Shown piece after piece: positions 11,198-24,612 of a stretch of 64,000 bases of DNA. The DNA lies in the NCBI GenBank assembly GCA_963920635.1, contig OY987308.1, forward strand, positions 1,306,225 through 1,370,224, read 5' to 3'. The stretch comes from Pseudeuparius sepicola (taxonomy: Eukaryota; Arthropoda; Insecta; Coleoptera; Anthribidae). The notes under the pieces were generated by a model. The model was not told the DNA's origin. It ran no database searches and was given only the letters and a program-made list of their open reading frames with translations. The first letter of the stretch is position 1, and each line of letters starts with the position of its first letter. A program made the position numbers and the translations under genes.

Positions 11198-12509
11198 TTA
11201 TGATTCGATGTGCGCCAACGGCGCCTTGTAAAAACTGTTGGGGAGGGTCCCCCCTACAACCCATACAACGCCGAAACATTTGCCAGGCCGTAGGAAAAAC
11301 ACGTCAGGCGAAAAACTGTCAAAACTCTGTATATCCCGGACAAAAAAAAATCGCCATTTCTTTATGATTCGATGTGCGCCAACGGCGCCTTGTAAAAACT
11401 GTTGGGGAGGGTCCCCCCTACAACCCATACAACGCCGAAACATTTGCCAGGCCGTAGGAAAAACACGACAGGCGAAAAACTGTCAAAAATCTGTATATCC
11501 CGGACAAAAAAAAATCGCCATTTCTTTATGATTCGATGTGCGCCAACGGCGCCTTGTAAAAACTGTTGGGGAGGGTCCCCCCTACAACCCATACAACGCC
11601 GAAACATTTGCCAGGCCGTAGGAAAAACACGACAGGCGAAAAACTGTCAAAACTCTGTATATCCCGGACAAAAAAAAATCGCCATTTCTTTATGATTCGA
11701 TGTGCGCCAACGGCGCCTTGTAAAAACTGTTGGAGAGGGTCTCCCCCACACCCCATACAACGCCGAAACATTTGCCAGGCCGTAGGAAATAAACTACAGG
11801 CGAAAAACCGTCAAAACTCTGTATATCCCGGACAAAAAAAAATCGCCATTTCTTTATGATTCGATGTGCGCCAACGGCGCCTTGTAAAAACTGTTGGGGA
11901 GGGTCCCCCCTACAACCCATACAACGCCGAAACATTTGCCAGGCCGTAGGAAAAACACGTCAGGCGAAAAACTGTCAAAACTCTGTATATCCCGGACAAA
12001 AAAAAATCGCCATTTCTTTATGATTCGATGTGCGCCAACGGCGCCTTGTAAAAACTGTTGGGGAGGGTCCCCCCTACAACCCATACAACGCCGAAACATT
12101 TGCCAGGCCGTAGGAAAAACACGACAGGCGAAAAACTGTCAAAAATCTGTATATCCCGGACAAAAAAAAATCGCCATTTCTTTATGATTCGATGTGCGCC
12201 AACGGCGCCTTGTAAAAACTGTTGGGGAGGGTCCCCCCTACAACCCATACAACGCCGAAACATTTGCCAGGCCGTAGGAAAAACACGACAGGCGAAAAAC
12301 TGTCAAAAATCTGTATATCCCGGACAAAAAAAAATCGCCATTTCTTTATGATTCGATGTGCGCCAACGGCGCCTTGTAAAAACTGTTGGGGAGGGTCCCC
12401 CCTACAACCCATACAACGCCGAAACATTTGCCAGGCCGTAGGAAAAACACGACAGGCGAAAAACTGTCAAAAATCTGTATATCCCGGACAAAAAAAAATC
12501 GCCATTTCT
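11198..12509. repeat. Core higher-order unit, copy 2
   Basis: Same class order a', b, a, c, a', b, b, b, starting 2788 bp (17 monomers) after copy 1 and preceded by b and i. The next core start is 3772 bp (23 monomers) downstream, so the units share a core but the number of monomers between cores varies. Confidence 0.8.
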
Positions 12510-14969
12510 TTATGATTCGATGTGCGCCAACGGCGCCTTGTAAAAACTGTTGGGGAGGGTCCCCCCTACAACCCATACAACGCCGAAACATTTGCCAGGC
12601 CGTAGGAAAAACACGTCAGGCGAAAAACTGTCAAAACTCTGTATATCCCGGACAAAAAAAAATCGCCATTTCTTTATGATTCGATGTGCGCCAACGGCGC
12701 CTTGTAAAAACTGTTGGGGAGGGTCCCCCCTACAACCCATACAACGCCGAAACATTTGCCAGGCCGTAGGAAAAACACGACAGGCGAAAAACTGTCAAAA
12801 CTCTGTATATCCCGGACAAAAAAAAATCGCCATTTCTTTATGATTCGATGTGCGCCAACGGCGCCTTGTAAAAACTGTTGGAGAGGGTCTCCCCCACACC
12901 CCATACAACGCCGAAACATTTGCCAGGCCGTAGGAAATAAACTACAGGCGAAAAACCGTCAAAAATCTGTATATCCCGGACAAAAAAAAATCGCCATTTC
13001 TTTATGATTCGATGTGCGCCAACGGCGCCTTGTAAAAACTGTTGGGGAGGGTCCCCCCTACAACCCATACAACGCCGAAACATTTGCCAGGCCGTAGGAA
13101 AAACACGACAGGCGAAAAACTGTCAAAACTCTGTATATCCCGGACAAAAAAAAATCGCCATTTCTTTATGATTCGATGTGCGCCAACGGCGCCTTGTAAA
13201 AACTGTTGGAGAGGGTCTCCCCCACACCCCATACAACGCCGAAACATTTGCCAGGCCGTAGGAAATAAACTACAGGCGAAAAACCGTCAAAACTCTGTAT
13301 ATCCCGGACAAAAAAAAATCGCCATTTCTTTATGATTCGATGTGCGCCAACGGCGCCTTGTAAAAACTGTTGGGGAGGGTCCCCCCTACAACCCATACAA
13401 CGCCGAAACATTTGCCAGGCCGTAGGAAAAACACGACAGGCGAAAAACTGTCAAAACTCTGTATATCCCGGACAAAAAAAAATCGCCATTTCTTTATGAT
13501 TCGATGTGCGCCAACGGCGCCTTGTAAAAACTGTTGGAGAGGGTCTCCCCCACACCCCATACAACGCCGAAACATTTGCCAGGCCGTAGGAAATAAACTA
13601 CAGGCGAAAAACCGTCAAAAATCTGTATATCCCGGACAAAAAAAAATCGCCATTTCTTTATGATTCGATGTGCGCCAACGGCGCCTTGTAAAAACTGTTG
13701 GGGAGGGTCCCCCCTACAACCCATACAACGCCGAAACATTTGCCAGGCCGTAGGAAAAACACGACAGGCGAAAAACTGTCAAAAATCTGTATATCCCGGA
13801 CAAAAAAAAATCGCCATTTCTTTATGATTCGATGTGCGCCAACGGCGCCTTGTAAAAACTGTTGGGGAGGGTCCCCCCTACAACCCATACAACGCCGAAA
13901 CATTTGCCAGGCCGTAGGAAAAACACGACAGGCGAAAAACTGTCAAAACTCTGTATATCCCGGACAAAAAAAAATCGCCATTTCTTTATGATTCGATGTG
14001 CGCCAACGGCGCCTTGTAAAAACTGTTGGGGAGGGTCCCCCCTACAACCCATACAACGCCGAAACATTTGCCAGGCCGTAGGAAAAACACGACAGGCGAA
14101 AAACTGTCAAAACTCTGTATATCCCGGACAAAAAAAAATCGCCATTTCTTTATGATTCGATGTGCGCCAACGGCGCCTTGTAAAAACTGTTGGAGAGGGT
14201 CTCCCCCACACCCCATACAACGCCGAAACATTTGCCAGGCCGTAGGAAAAACACGACAGGCGAAAAACTGTCAAAACTCTGTATATCCCGGACAAAAAAA
14301 AATCGCCATTTCTTTATGATTCGATGTGCGCCAACGGCGCCTTGTAAAAACTGTTGGGGAGGGTCCCCCCTACAACCCATACAACGCCGAAACATTTGCC
14401 AGGCCGTAGGAAAAACACGACAGGCGAAAAACTGTCAAAACTCTGTATATCCCGGACAAAAAAAAATCGCCATTTCTTTATGATTCGATGTGCGCCAACG
14501 GCGCCTTGTAAAAACTGTTGGAGAGGGTCTCCCCCACACCCCATACAACGCCGAAACATTTGCCAGGCCGTAGGAAAAACACGACAGGCGAAAAACTGTC
14601 AAAACTCTGTATATCTCGGACAAAAAAAAATCGCCATTTCTTTATGATTCGATGTGCGCCAACGGCGCCTTGTAAAAACTGTTGGGGAGGGTCCCCCCTA
14701 CAACCCATACAACGCCGAAACATTTGCCAGGCCGTAGGAAAAACACGACAGGCGAAAAACTGTCAAAAATCTGTATATCCCGGACAAAAAAAAATCGCCA
14801 TTTCTTTATGATTCGATGTGCGCCAACGGCGCCTTGTAAAAACTGTTGGGGAGGGTCCCCCCTACACCCCATACAACGCCGAAACATTTGCCAGGCCGTA
14901 GGAAAAACACGACAGGCGAAAAACTGTCAAAACTCTGTATATCCCGGACAAAAAAAAATCGCCATTTCT

Positions 14970-16281
14970 TTATGATTCGATGTGCGCCAACGGCGCCTTG
15001 TAAAAACTGTTGGGGAGGGTCCCCCCTACAACCCATACAACGCCGAAACATTTGCGAGGCCGTAGGAAAAACACGTCAGGCGAAAAACTGTCAAAACTCT
15101 GTATATCCCGGACAAAAAAAAATCGCCATTTCTTTATGATTCGATGTGCGCCAACGGCGCCTTGTAAAAACTGTTGGGGAGGGTCCCCCCTACAACCCAT
15201 ACAACGCCGAAACATTTGCCAGGCCGTAGGAAAAACACGACAGGCGAAAAACTGTCAAAAATCTGTATATCCCGGACAAAAAAAAATCGCCATTTCTTTA
15301 TGATTCGATGTGCGCCAACGGCGCCTTGTAAAAACTGTTGGGGAGGGTCCCCCCTACAACCCATACAACGCCGAAACATTTGCCAGGCCGTAGGAAAAAC
15401 ACGACAGGCGAAAAACTGTCAAAACTCTGTATATCCCGGACAAAAAAAAATCGCCATTTCTTTATGATTCGATGTGCGCCAACGGCGCCTTGTAAAAACT
15501 GTTGGAGAGGGTCTCCCCCACACCCCATACAACGCCGAAACATTTGCCAGGCCGTAGGAAATAAACTACAGGCGAAAAACCGTCAAAACTCTGTATATCC
15601 CGGACAAAAAAAAATCGCCATTTCTTTATGATTCGATGTGCGCCAACGGCGCCTTGTAAAAACTGTTGGGGAGGGTCCCCCCTACAACCCATACAACGCC
15701 GAAACATTTGCCAGGCCGTAGGAAAAACACGTCAGGCGAAAAACTGTCAAAACTCTGTATATCCCGGACAAAAAAAAATCGCCATTTCTTTATGATTCGA
15801 TGTGCGCCAACGGCGCCTTGTAAAAACTGTTGGGGAGGGTCCCCCCTACAACCCATACAACGCCGAAACATTTGCCAGGCCGTAGGAAAAACACGACAGG
15901 CGAAAAACTGTCAAAAATCTGTATATCCCGGACAAAAAAAAATCGCCATTTCTTTATGATTCGATGTGCGCCAACGGCGCCTTGTAAAAACTGTTGGGGA
16001 GGGTCCCCCCTACAACCCATACAACGCCGAAACATTTGCCAGGCCGTAGGAAAAACACGACAGGCGAAAAACTGTCAAAAATCTGTATATCCCGGACAAA
16101 AAAAAATCGCCATTTCTTTATGATTCGATGTGCGCCAACGGCGCCTTGTAAAAACTGTTGGGGAGGGTCCCCCCTACAACCCATACAACGCCGAAACATT
16201 TGCCAGGCCGTAGGAAAAACACGACAGGCGAAAAACTGTCAAAAATCTGTATATCCCGGACAAAAAAAAATCGCCATTTCT
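14970..16281. repeat. Core higher-order unit, copy 3
   Basis: Same order a', b, a, c, a', b, b, b, preceded by b and i. The first monomer carries a private TTTGCGAGG (G at 15056) also found at 29127. The next core starts 2296 bp (14 monomers) downstream. Confidence 0.8.
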
Positions 16282-17265
16282 TTATGATTCGATGTGCGCC
16301 AACGGCGCCTTGTAAAAACTGTTGGGGAGGGTCCCCCCTACAACCCATACAACGCCGAAACATTTGCCAGGCCGTAGGAAAAACACGACAGGCGAAAAAC
16401 TGTCAAAACTCTGTATATCCCGGACAAAAAAAAATCGCCATTTCTTTATGATTCGATGTGCGCCAACGGCGCCTTGTAAAAACTGTTGGGGAGGGTCCCC
16501 CCTACAACCCATACAACGCCGAAACATTTGCCAGGCCGTAGGAAAAACACGACAGGCGAAAAACTGTCAAAACTCTGTATATCCCGGACAAAAAAAAATC
16601 GCCATTTCTTTATGATTCGATGTGCGCCAACGGCGCCTTGTAAAAACTGTTGGAGAGGGTCTCCCCCACACCCCATACAACGCCGAAACATTTGCCAGGC
16701 CGTAGGAAAAACACGACAGGCGAAAAACTGTCAAAACTCTGTATATCCCGGACAAAAAAAAATCGCCATTTCTTTATGATTCGATGTGCGCCAACGGCGC
16801 CTTGTAAAAACTGTTGGGGAGGGTCCCCCCTACAACCCATACAACGCCGAAACATTTGCCAGGCCGTAGGAAAAACACGACAGGCGAAAAACTGTCAAAA
16901 CTCTGTATATCCCGGACAAAAAAAAATCGCCATTTCTTTATGATTCGATGTGCGCCAACGGCGCCTTGTAAAAACTGTTGGAGAGGGTCTCCCCCACACC
17001 CCATACAACGCCGAAACATTTGCCAGGCCGTAGGAAAAACACGACAGGCGAAAAACTGTCAAAAATCTGTATATCCCGGACAAAAAAAAATCGCCATTTC
17101 TTTATGATTCGATGTGCGCCAACGGCGCCTTGTAAAAACTGTTGGGGAGGGTCCCCCCTACACCCCATACAACGCCGAAACATTTGCCAGGCCGTAGGAA
17201 AAACACGACAGGCGAAAAACTGTCAAAACTCTGTATATCCCGGACAAAAAAAAATCGCCATTTCT

Positions 17266-18544
17266 TTATGATTCGATGTGCGCCAACGGCGCCTTGTAAA
17301 AACTGTTGGGGAGGGTCCCCCCTACAACCCATACAACGCCGAAACATTTGCCAGGCCGTAGGAAAAACACGTCAGGCGAAAAACTGTCAAAACTCTGTAT
17401 ATCCCGGACAAAAAAAAATCGCCATTTCTTTATGATTCGATGTGCGCCAACGGCGCCTTGTAAAAACTGTTGGGGAGGGTCCCCCCTACAACCCATACAA
17501 CGCCGAAACATTTGCCAGGCCGTAGGAAAAACACGACAGGCGAAAAACTGTCAAAAATCTGTATATCCCGGACAAAAAAAAATCGCCATTTCTTTATGAT
17601 TCGATGTGCGCCAACGGCGCCTTGTAAAAACTGTTGGGGAGGGTCCCCCCTACAACCCATACAACGCCGAAACATTTGCCAGGCCGTAGGAAAAACACGA
17701 CAGGCGAAAAACTGTCAAAACTCTGTATATCCCGGACAAAAAAAAATCGCCATTTCTTTATGATTCGATGTGCGCCAACGGCGCCTTGTAAAAACTGTTG
17801 GAGAGGGTCTCCCCCACACCCCATACAACGCCGAAACATTTGCCAGGCCGTAGGAAATAAACTACAGGCGAAAAACCGTCAAAACTCTGTATATCCCGGA
17901 CAAAAAAAAATCGCCATTGTAAAAACTGTTGGGGAGGGTCCCCCCTACAACCCATACAACGCCGAAACATTTGCCAGGCCGTAGGAAAAACACGTCAGGC
18001 GAAAAACTGTCAAAACTCTGTATATCCCGGACAAAAAAAAATCGCCATTTCTTTATGATTCGATGTGCGCCAACGGCGCCTTGTAAAAACTGTTGGGGAG
18101 GGTCCCCCCTACAACCCATACAACGCCGAAACATTTGCCAGGCCGTAGGAAAAACACGACAGGCGAAAAACTGTCAAAAATCTGTATATCCCGGACAAAA
18201 AAAAATCGCCATTTCTTTATGATTCGATGTGCGCCAACGGCGCCTTGTAAAAACTGTTGGGGAGGGTCCCCCCTACAACCCATACAACGCCGAAACATTT
18301 GCCAGGCCGTAGGAAAAACACGACAGGCGAAAAACTGTCAAAAATCTGTATATCCCGGACAAAAAAAAATCGCCATTTCTTTATGATTCGATGTGCGCCA
18401 ACGGCGCCTTGTAAAAACTGTTGGGGAGGGTCCCCCCTACAACCCATACAACGCCGAAACATTTGCCAGGCCGTAGGAAAAACACGACAGGCGAAAAACT
18501 GTCAAAAATCTGTATATCCCGGACAAAAAAAAATCGCCATTTCT
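17266..18544. repeat. Core higher-order unit, copy 4, carrying the 33-bp deletion
   Basis: Same order a', b, a, c, a', b, b, b, but 33 bp short because of the deletion at 17918/17919 between its c and second a' monomers. The monomer before the preceding i is L2/M1/atctg (16938) rather than b. The other four copies lack the deletion, so it arose after the core had been duplicated. Confidence 0.8.
17915..17922. other. 33-bp deletion junction inside a monomer
   Basis: CGCCATT is followed directly by GTAAAAACTG, so the 33 bp that normally carry TTTATGATTCG and dyad 1 are gone, and two monomers together span 295 bp instead of 328. Both ends of the deleted stretch have TT, a two-base microhomology consistent with slippage or end joining. 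This is the only copy in the array without dyad 1. Confidence 0.9.
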
Positions 18545-19856
18545 TTATGATTCGATGTGCGCCAACGGCGCCTTGTAAAAACTGTTGGGGAGGGTCCCCC
18601 CTACAACCCATACAACGCCGAAACATTTGCCAGGCCGTAGGAAAAACACGTCAGGCGAAAAACTGTCAAAACTCTGTATATCCCGGACAAAAAAAAATCG
18701 CCATTTCTTTATGATTCGATGTGCGCCAACGGCGCCTTGTAAAAACTGTTGGGGAGGGTCCCCCCTACAACCCATACAACGCCGAAACATTTGCCAGGCC
18801 GTAGGAAAAACACGACAGGCGAAAAACTGTCAAAACTCTGTATATCCCGGACAAAAAAAAATCGCCATTTCTTTATGATTCGATGTGCGCCAACGGCGCC
18901 TTGTAAAAACTGTTGGAGAGGGTCTCCCCCACACCCCATACAACGCCGAAACATTTGCCAGGCCGTAGGAAAAACACGACAGGCGAAAAACTGTCAAAAC
19001 TCTGTATATCCCGGACAAAAAAAAATCGCCATTTCTTTATGATTCGATGTGCGCCAACGGCGCCTTGTAAAAACTGTTGGGGAGGGTCCCCCCTACAACC
19101 CATACAACGCCGAAACATTTGCCAGGCCGTAGGAAAAACACGACAGGCGAAAAACTGTCAAAACTCTGTATATCCCGGACAAAAAAAAATCGCCATTTCT
19201 TTATGATTCGATGTGCGCCAACGGCGCCTTGTAAAAACTGTTGGAGAGGGTCTCCCCCACACCCCATACAACGCCGAAACATTTGCCAGGCCGTAGGAAA
19301 AACACGACAGGCGAAAAACTGTCAAAACTCTGTATATCCCGGACAAAAAAAAATCGCCATTTCTTTATGATTCGATGTGCGCCAACGGCGCCTTGTAAAA
19401 ACTGTTGGAGAGGGTCTCCCCCACACCCCATACAACGCCGAAACATTTGCCAGGCCGTAGGAAAAACACGACAGGCGAAAAACTGTCAAAACTCTGTATA
19501 TCCCGGACAAAAAAAAATCGCCATTTCTTTATGATTCGATGTGCGCCAACGGCACCTTGTAAAAACTGTTGGGGAGGGTCCCCCCTACAACCCATACAAC
19601 GCCGAAACATTTGCCAGGCCGTAGGAAAAACACGACAGGCGAAAAACTGTCAAAAATCTGTATATCCCGGACAAAAAAAAATCGCCATTTCTTTATGATT
19701 CGATGTGCGCCAACGGCGCCTTGTAAAAACTGTTGGGGAGGGTCCCCCCTACACCCCATACAACGCCGAAACATTTGCCAGGCCGTAGGAAAAACACGAC
19801 AGGCGAAAAACTGTCAAAACTCTGTATATCCCGGACAAAAAAAAATCGCCATTTCT

Positions 19857-21004
19857 TTATGATTCGATGTGCGCCAACGGCGCCTTGTAAAAACTGTTGG
19901 GGAGGGTCCCCCCTACAACCCATACAACGCCGAAACATTTGCCAGGCCGTAGGAAAAACACGTCAGGCGAAAAACTGTCAAAACTCTGTATATCCCGGAC
20001 AAAAAAAAATCGCCATTTCTTTATGATTCGATGTGCGCCAACGGCGCCTTGTAAAAACTGTTGGGGAGGGTCCCCCCTACAACCCATACAACGCCGAAAC
20101 ATTTGCCAGGCCGTAGGAAAAACACGACAGGCGAAAAACTGTCAAAAATCTGTATATCCCGGACAAAAAAAAATCGCCATTTCTTTATGATTCGATGTGC
20201 GCCAACGGCGCCTTGTAAAAACTGTTGGGGAGGGTCCCCCCTACAACCCATACAACGCCGAAACATTTGCCAGGCCGTAGGAAAAACACGACAGGCGAAA
20301 AACTGTCAAAACTCTGTATATCCCGGACAAAAAAAAATCGCCATTTCTTTATGATTCGATGTGCGCCAACGGCGCCTTGTAAAAACTGTTGGAGAGGGTC
20401 TCCCCCACACCCCATACAACGCCGAAACATTTGCCAGGCCGTAGGAAATAAACTACAGGCGAAAAACCGTCAAAACTCTGTATATCCCGGACAAAAAAAA
20501 ATCGCCATTTCTTTATGATTCGATGTGCGCCAACGGCGCCTTGTAAAAACTGTTGGGGAGGGTCCCCCCTACAACCCATACAACGCCGAAACATTTGCCA
20601 GGCCGTAGGAAAAACACGTCAGGCGAAAAACTGTCAAAACTCTGTATATCCCTGACAAAAAAAAATCGCCATTTCTTTATGATTCGATGTGCGCCAACGG
20701 CGCCTTGTAAAAACTGTTGGGGAGGGTCCCCCCTACAACCCATACAACGCCGAAACATTTGCCAGGCCGTAGGAAAAACACGACAGGCGAAAAACTGTCA
20801 AAAATCTGTATATCCCGGACAAAAAAAAATCGCCATTTCTTTATGATTCGATGTGCGCCAACGGCGCCTTGTAAAAACTGTTGGGGAGGGTCCCCCCTAC
20901 AACCCATACAACGCCGAAACATTTGCCAGGCCGTAGGAAAAACACGACAGGCGAAAAACTGTCAAAAATCTGTATATCCCGGACAAAAAAAAATCGCCAT
21001 TTCT
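19857..21004. repeat. Core higher-order unit, copy 5 (one b shorter)
   Basis: Order a', b, a, c, a', b, b (seven monomers, 1148 bp), preceded by b and i. One b monomer is missing relative to copies 1-4. A private CCCTGAC for CCCGGAC lies near 20653. It starts 2591 bp after copy 4, which is 16 x 164 minus the 33-bp deletion. Confidence 0.78.
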
Positions 21005-23300
21005 TTATGATTCGATGTGCGCCAACGGCGCCTTGTAAAAACTGTTGGGGAGGGTCCCCCCTACAACCCATACAACGCCGAAACATTTGCCAGGCCGTAG
21101 GAAAAACACGACAGGCGAAAAACTGTCAAAACTCTGTATATCCCGGACAAAAAAAAATCGCCATTTCTTTATGATTCGATGTGCGCCAACGGCGCCTTGT
21201 AAAAACTGTTGGAGAGGGTCTCCCCCACACCCCATACAACGCCGAAACATTTGCCAGGCCGTAGGAAAAACACGACAGGCGAAAAACTGTCAAAACTCTG
21301 TATATCCCGGACAAAAAAAAATCGCCATTTCTTTATGATTCGATGTGCGCCAACGGCGCCTTGTAAAAACTATTGGAGAGGGTCTCCCCCACACCCCATA
21401 CAACGCCGAAACATTTGCCAGGCCGTAGGAAAAACACGTCAGGCGAAAAACTGTCAAAACTCTGTATATCCCGGACAAAAAAAAATCGCCATTTCTTTAT
21501 GATTCGATGTGCGCCAACGGCGCCTTGTAAAAACTGTTGGGGAGGGTCCCCCCTACAACCCATACAACGCCGAAACATTTGCCAGGCCGTAGGAAAAACA
21601 CGACAGGCGAAAAACTGTCAAAAATCTGTATATCCCGGACAAAAAAAAATCGCCATTTCTTTATGATTCGATGTGCGCCAACGGCGCCTTGTAAAAACTG
21701 TTGGGGAGGGTCCCCCCTACAACCCATACAACGCCGAAACATTTGCCAGGCCGTAGGAAAAACACGACAGGCGAAAAACTGTCAAAACTCTGTATATCCC
21801 GGACAAAAAAAAATCGCCATTTCTTTATGATTCGATGTGCGCCAACGGCGCCTTGTAAAAACTGTTGGAGAGGGTCTCCCCCACACCCCATACAACGCCG
21901 AAACATTTGCCAGGCCGTAGGAAATAAACTACAGGCGAAAAACCGTCAAAACTCTGTATATCCCGGACAAAAAAAAATCGCCATTTCTTTATGATTCGAT
22001 GTGCGCCAACGGCGCCTTGTAAAAACTGTTGGGGAGGGTCCCCCCTACAACCCATACAACGCCGAAACATTTGCCAGGCCGTAGGAAAAACACGTCAGGC
22101 GAAAAACTGTCAAAACTCTGTATATCCCGGACAAAAAAAAATCGCCATTTCTTTATGATTCGATGTGCGCCAACGGCGCCTTGTAAAAACTGTTGGGGAG
22201 GGTCCCCCCTACAACCCATACAACGCCGAAACATTTGCCAGGCCGTAGGAAAAACACGACAGGCGAAAAACTGTCAAAACTCTGTATATCCCGGACAAAA
22301 AAAAATCGCCATTTCTTTATGATTCGATGTGCGCCAACGGCGCCTTGTAAAAACTGTTGGAGAGGGTCTCCCCCACACCCCATACAACGCCGAAACATTT
22401 GCCAGGCCGTAGGAAAAACACGACAGGCGAAAAACTGTCAAAACTCTGTATATCCCGGACAAAAAAAAATCGCCATTTCTTTATGATTCGATGTGCGCCA
22501 ACGGCGCCTTGTAAAAACTATTGGAGAGGGTCTCCCCCACACCCCATACAACGCCGAAACATTTGCCAGGCCGTAGGAAAAACACGTCAGGCGAAAAACT
22601 GTCAAAACTCTGTATATCCCGGACAAAAAAAAATCGCCATTTCTTTATGATTCGATGTGCGCCAACGGCGCCTTGTAAAAACTGTTGGGGAGGGTCCCCC
22701 CTACAACCCATACAACGCCGAAACATTTGCCAGGCCGTAGGAAAAACACGACAGGCGAAAAACTGTCAAAAATCTGTATATCCCGGACAAAAAAAAATCG
22801 CCATTTCTTTATGATTCGATGTGCGCCAACGGCGCCTTGTAAAAACTGTTGGGGAGGGTCCCCCCTACAACCCATACAACGCCGAAACATTTGCCAGGCC
22901 GTAGGAAAAACACGACAGGCGAAAAACTGTCAAAACTCTGTATATCCCGGACAAAAAAAAATCGCCATTTCTTTATGATTCGATGTGCGCCAACGGCGCC
23001 TTGTAAAAACTGTTGGAGAGGGTCTCCCCCACACCCCATACAACGCCGAAACATTTGCCAGGCCGTAGGAAATAAACTACAGGCGAAAAACCGTCAAAAC
23101 TCTGTATATCCCGGACAAAAAAAAATCGCCATTTCTTTATGATTCGATGTGCGCCAACGGCGCCTTGTAAAAACTGTTGGGGAGGGTCCCCCCTACAACC
23201 CATACAACGCCGAAACATTTGCCAGGCCGTAGGAAAAACACGTCAGGCGAAAAACTGTCAAAACTCTGTATATCCCGGACAAAAAAAAATCGCCATTTCT
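21005..23300. repeat. Perfect-order tandem 7-mer duplication (1148 bp, twice)
   Basis: The class order a, e, g', b, a, c, a' at 21005-22152 repeats identically at 22153-23300, a period of 1148 bp (7 x 164). The g' monomers at 21333 and 22481 are the first CTATTGG copies met from the left. I noticed no private differences between the two halves by eye, so it appears very recent. Confidence 0.85.
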
Positions 23301-24612
23301 TTATGATTCGATGTGCGCCAACGGCGCCTTGTAAAAACTGTTGGGGAGGGTCCCCCCTACAACCCATACAACGCCGAAACATTTGCCAGGCCGTAGGAAA
23401 AACACGACAGGCGAAAAACTGTCAAAAATCTGTATATCCCGGACAAAAAAAAATCGCCATTTCTTTATGATTCGATGTGCGCCAACGGCGCCTTGTAAAA
23501 ACTGTTGGGGAGGGTCCCCCCTACACCCCATACAACGCCGAAACATTTGCCAGGCCGTAGGAAAAACACGACAGGCGAAAAACTGTCAAAACTCTGTATA
23601 TCCCGGACAAAAAAAAATCGCCATTTCTTTATGATTCGATGTGCGCCAACGGCGCCTTGTAAAAACTGTTGGGGAGGGTCCCCCCTACAACCCATACAAC
23701 GCCGAAACATTTGCCAGGCCGTAGGAAAAACACGTCAGGCGAAAAACTGTCAAAACTCTGTATATCCCGGACAAAAAAAAATCGCCATTTCTTTATGATT
23801 CGATGTGCGCCAACGGCGCCTTGTAAAAACTGTTGGGGAGGGTCCCCCCTACAACCCATACAACGCCGAAACATTTGCCAGGCCGTAGGAAAAACACGAC
23901 AGGCGAAAAACTGTCAAAAATCTGTATATCCCGGACAAAAAAAAATCGCCATTTCTTTATGATTCGATGTGCGCCAACGGCGCCTTGTAAAAACTGTTGG
24001 GGAGGGTCCCCCCTACAACCCATACAACGCCGAAACATTTGCCAGGCCGTAGGAAAAACACGTCAGGCGAAAAACTGTCAAAACTCTGTATATCCCGGAC
24101 AAAAAAAAATCGCCATTTCTTTATGATTCGATGTGCGCCAACGGCGCCTTGTAAAAACTGTTGGGGAGGGTCCCCCCTACAACCCATACAACGCCGAAAC
24201 ATTTGCCAGGCCGTAGGAAAAACACGACAGGCGAAAAACTGTCAAAACTCTGTATATCCCGGACAAAAAAAAATCGCCATTTCTTTATGATTCGATGTGC
24301 GCCAACGGCGCCTTGTAAAAACTGTTGGGGAGGGTCCCCCCTACAACCCATACAACGCCGAAACATTTGCCAGGCCGTAGGAAAAACACGACAGGCGAAA
24401 AACTGTCAAAAATCTGTATATCCCGGACAAAAAAAAATCGCCATTTCTTTATGATTCGATGTGCGCCAACGGCGCCTTGTAAAAACTGTTGGGGAGGGTC
24501 CCCCCTACAACCCATACAACGCCGAAACATTTGCCAGGCCGTAGGAAAAACACGACAGGCGAAAAACTGTCAAAACTCTGTATATCCCGGACAAAAAAAA
24601 ATCGCCATTTCT

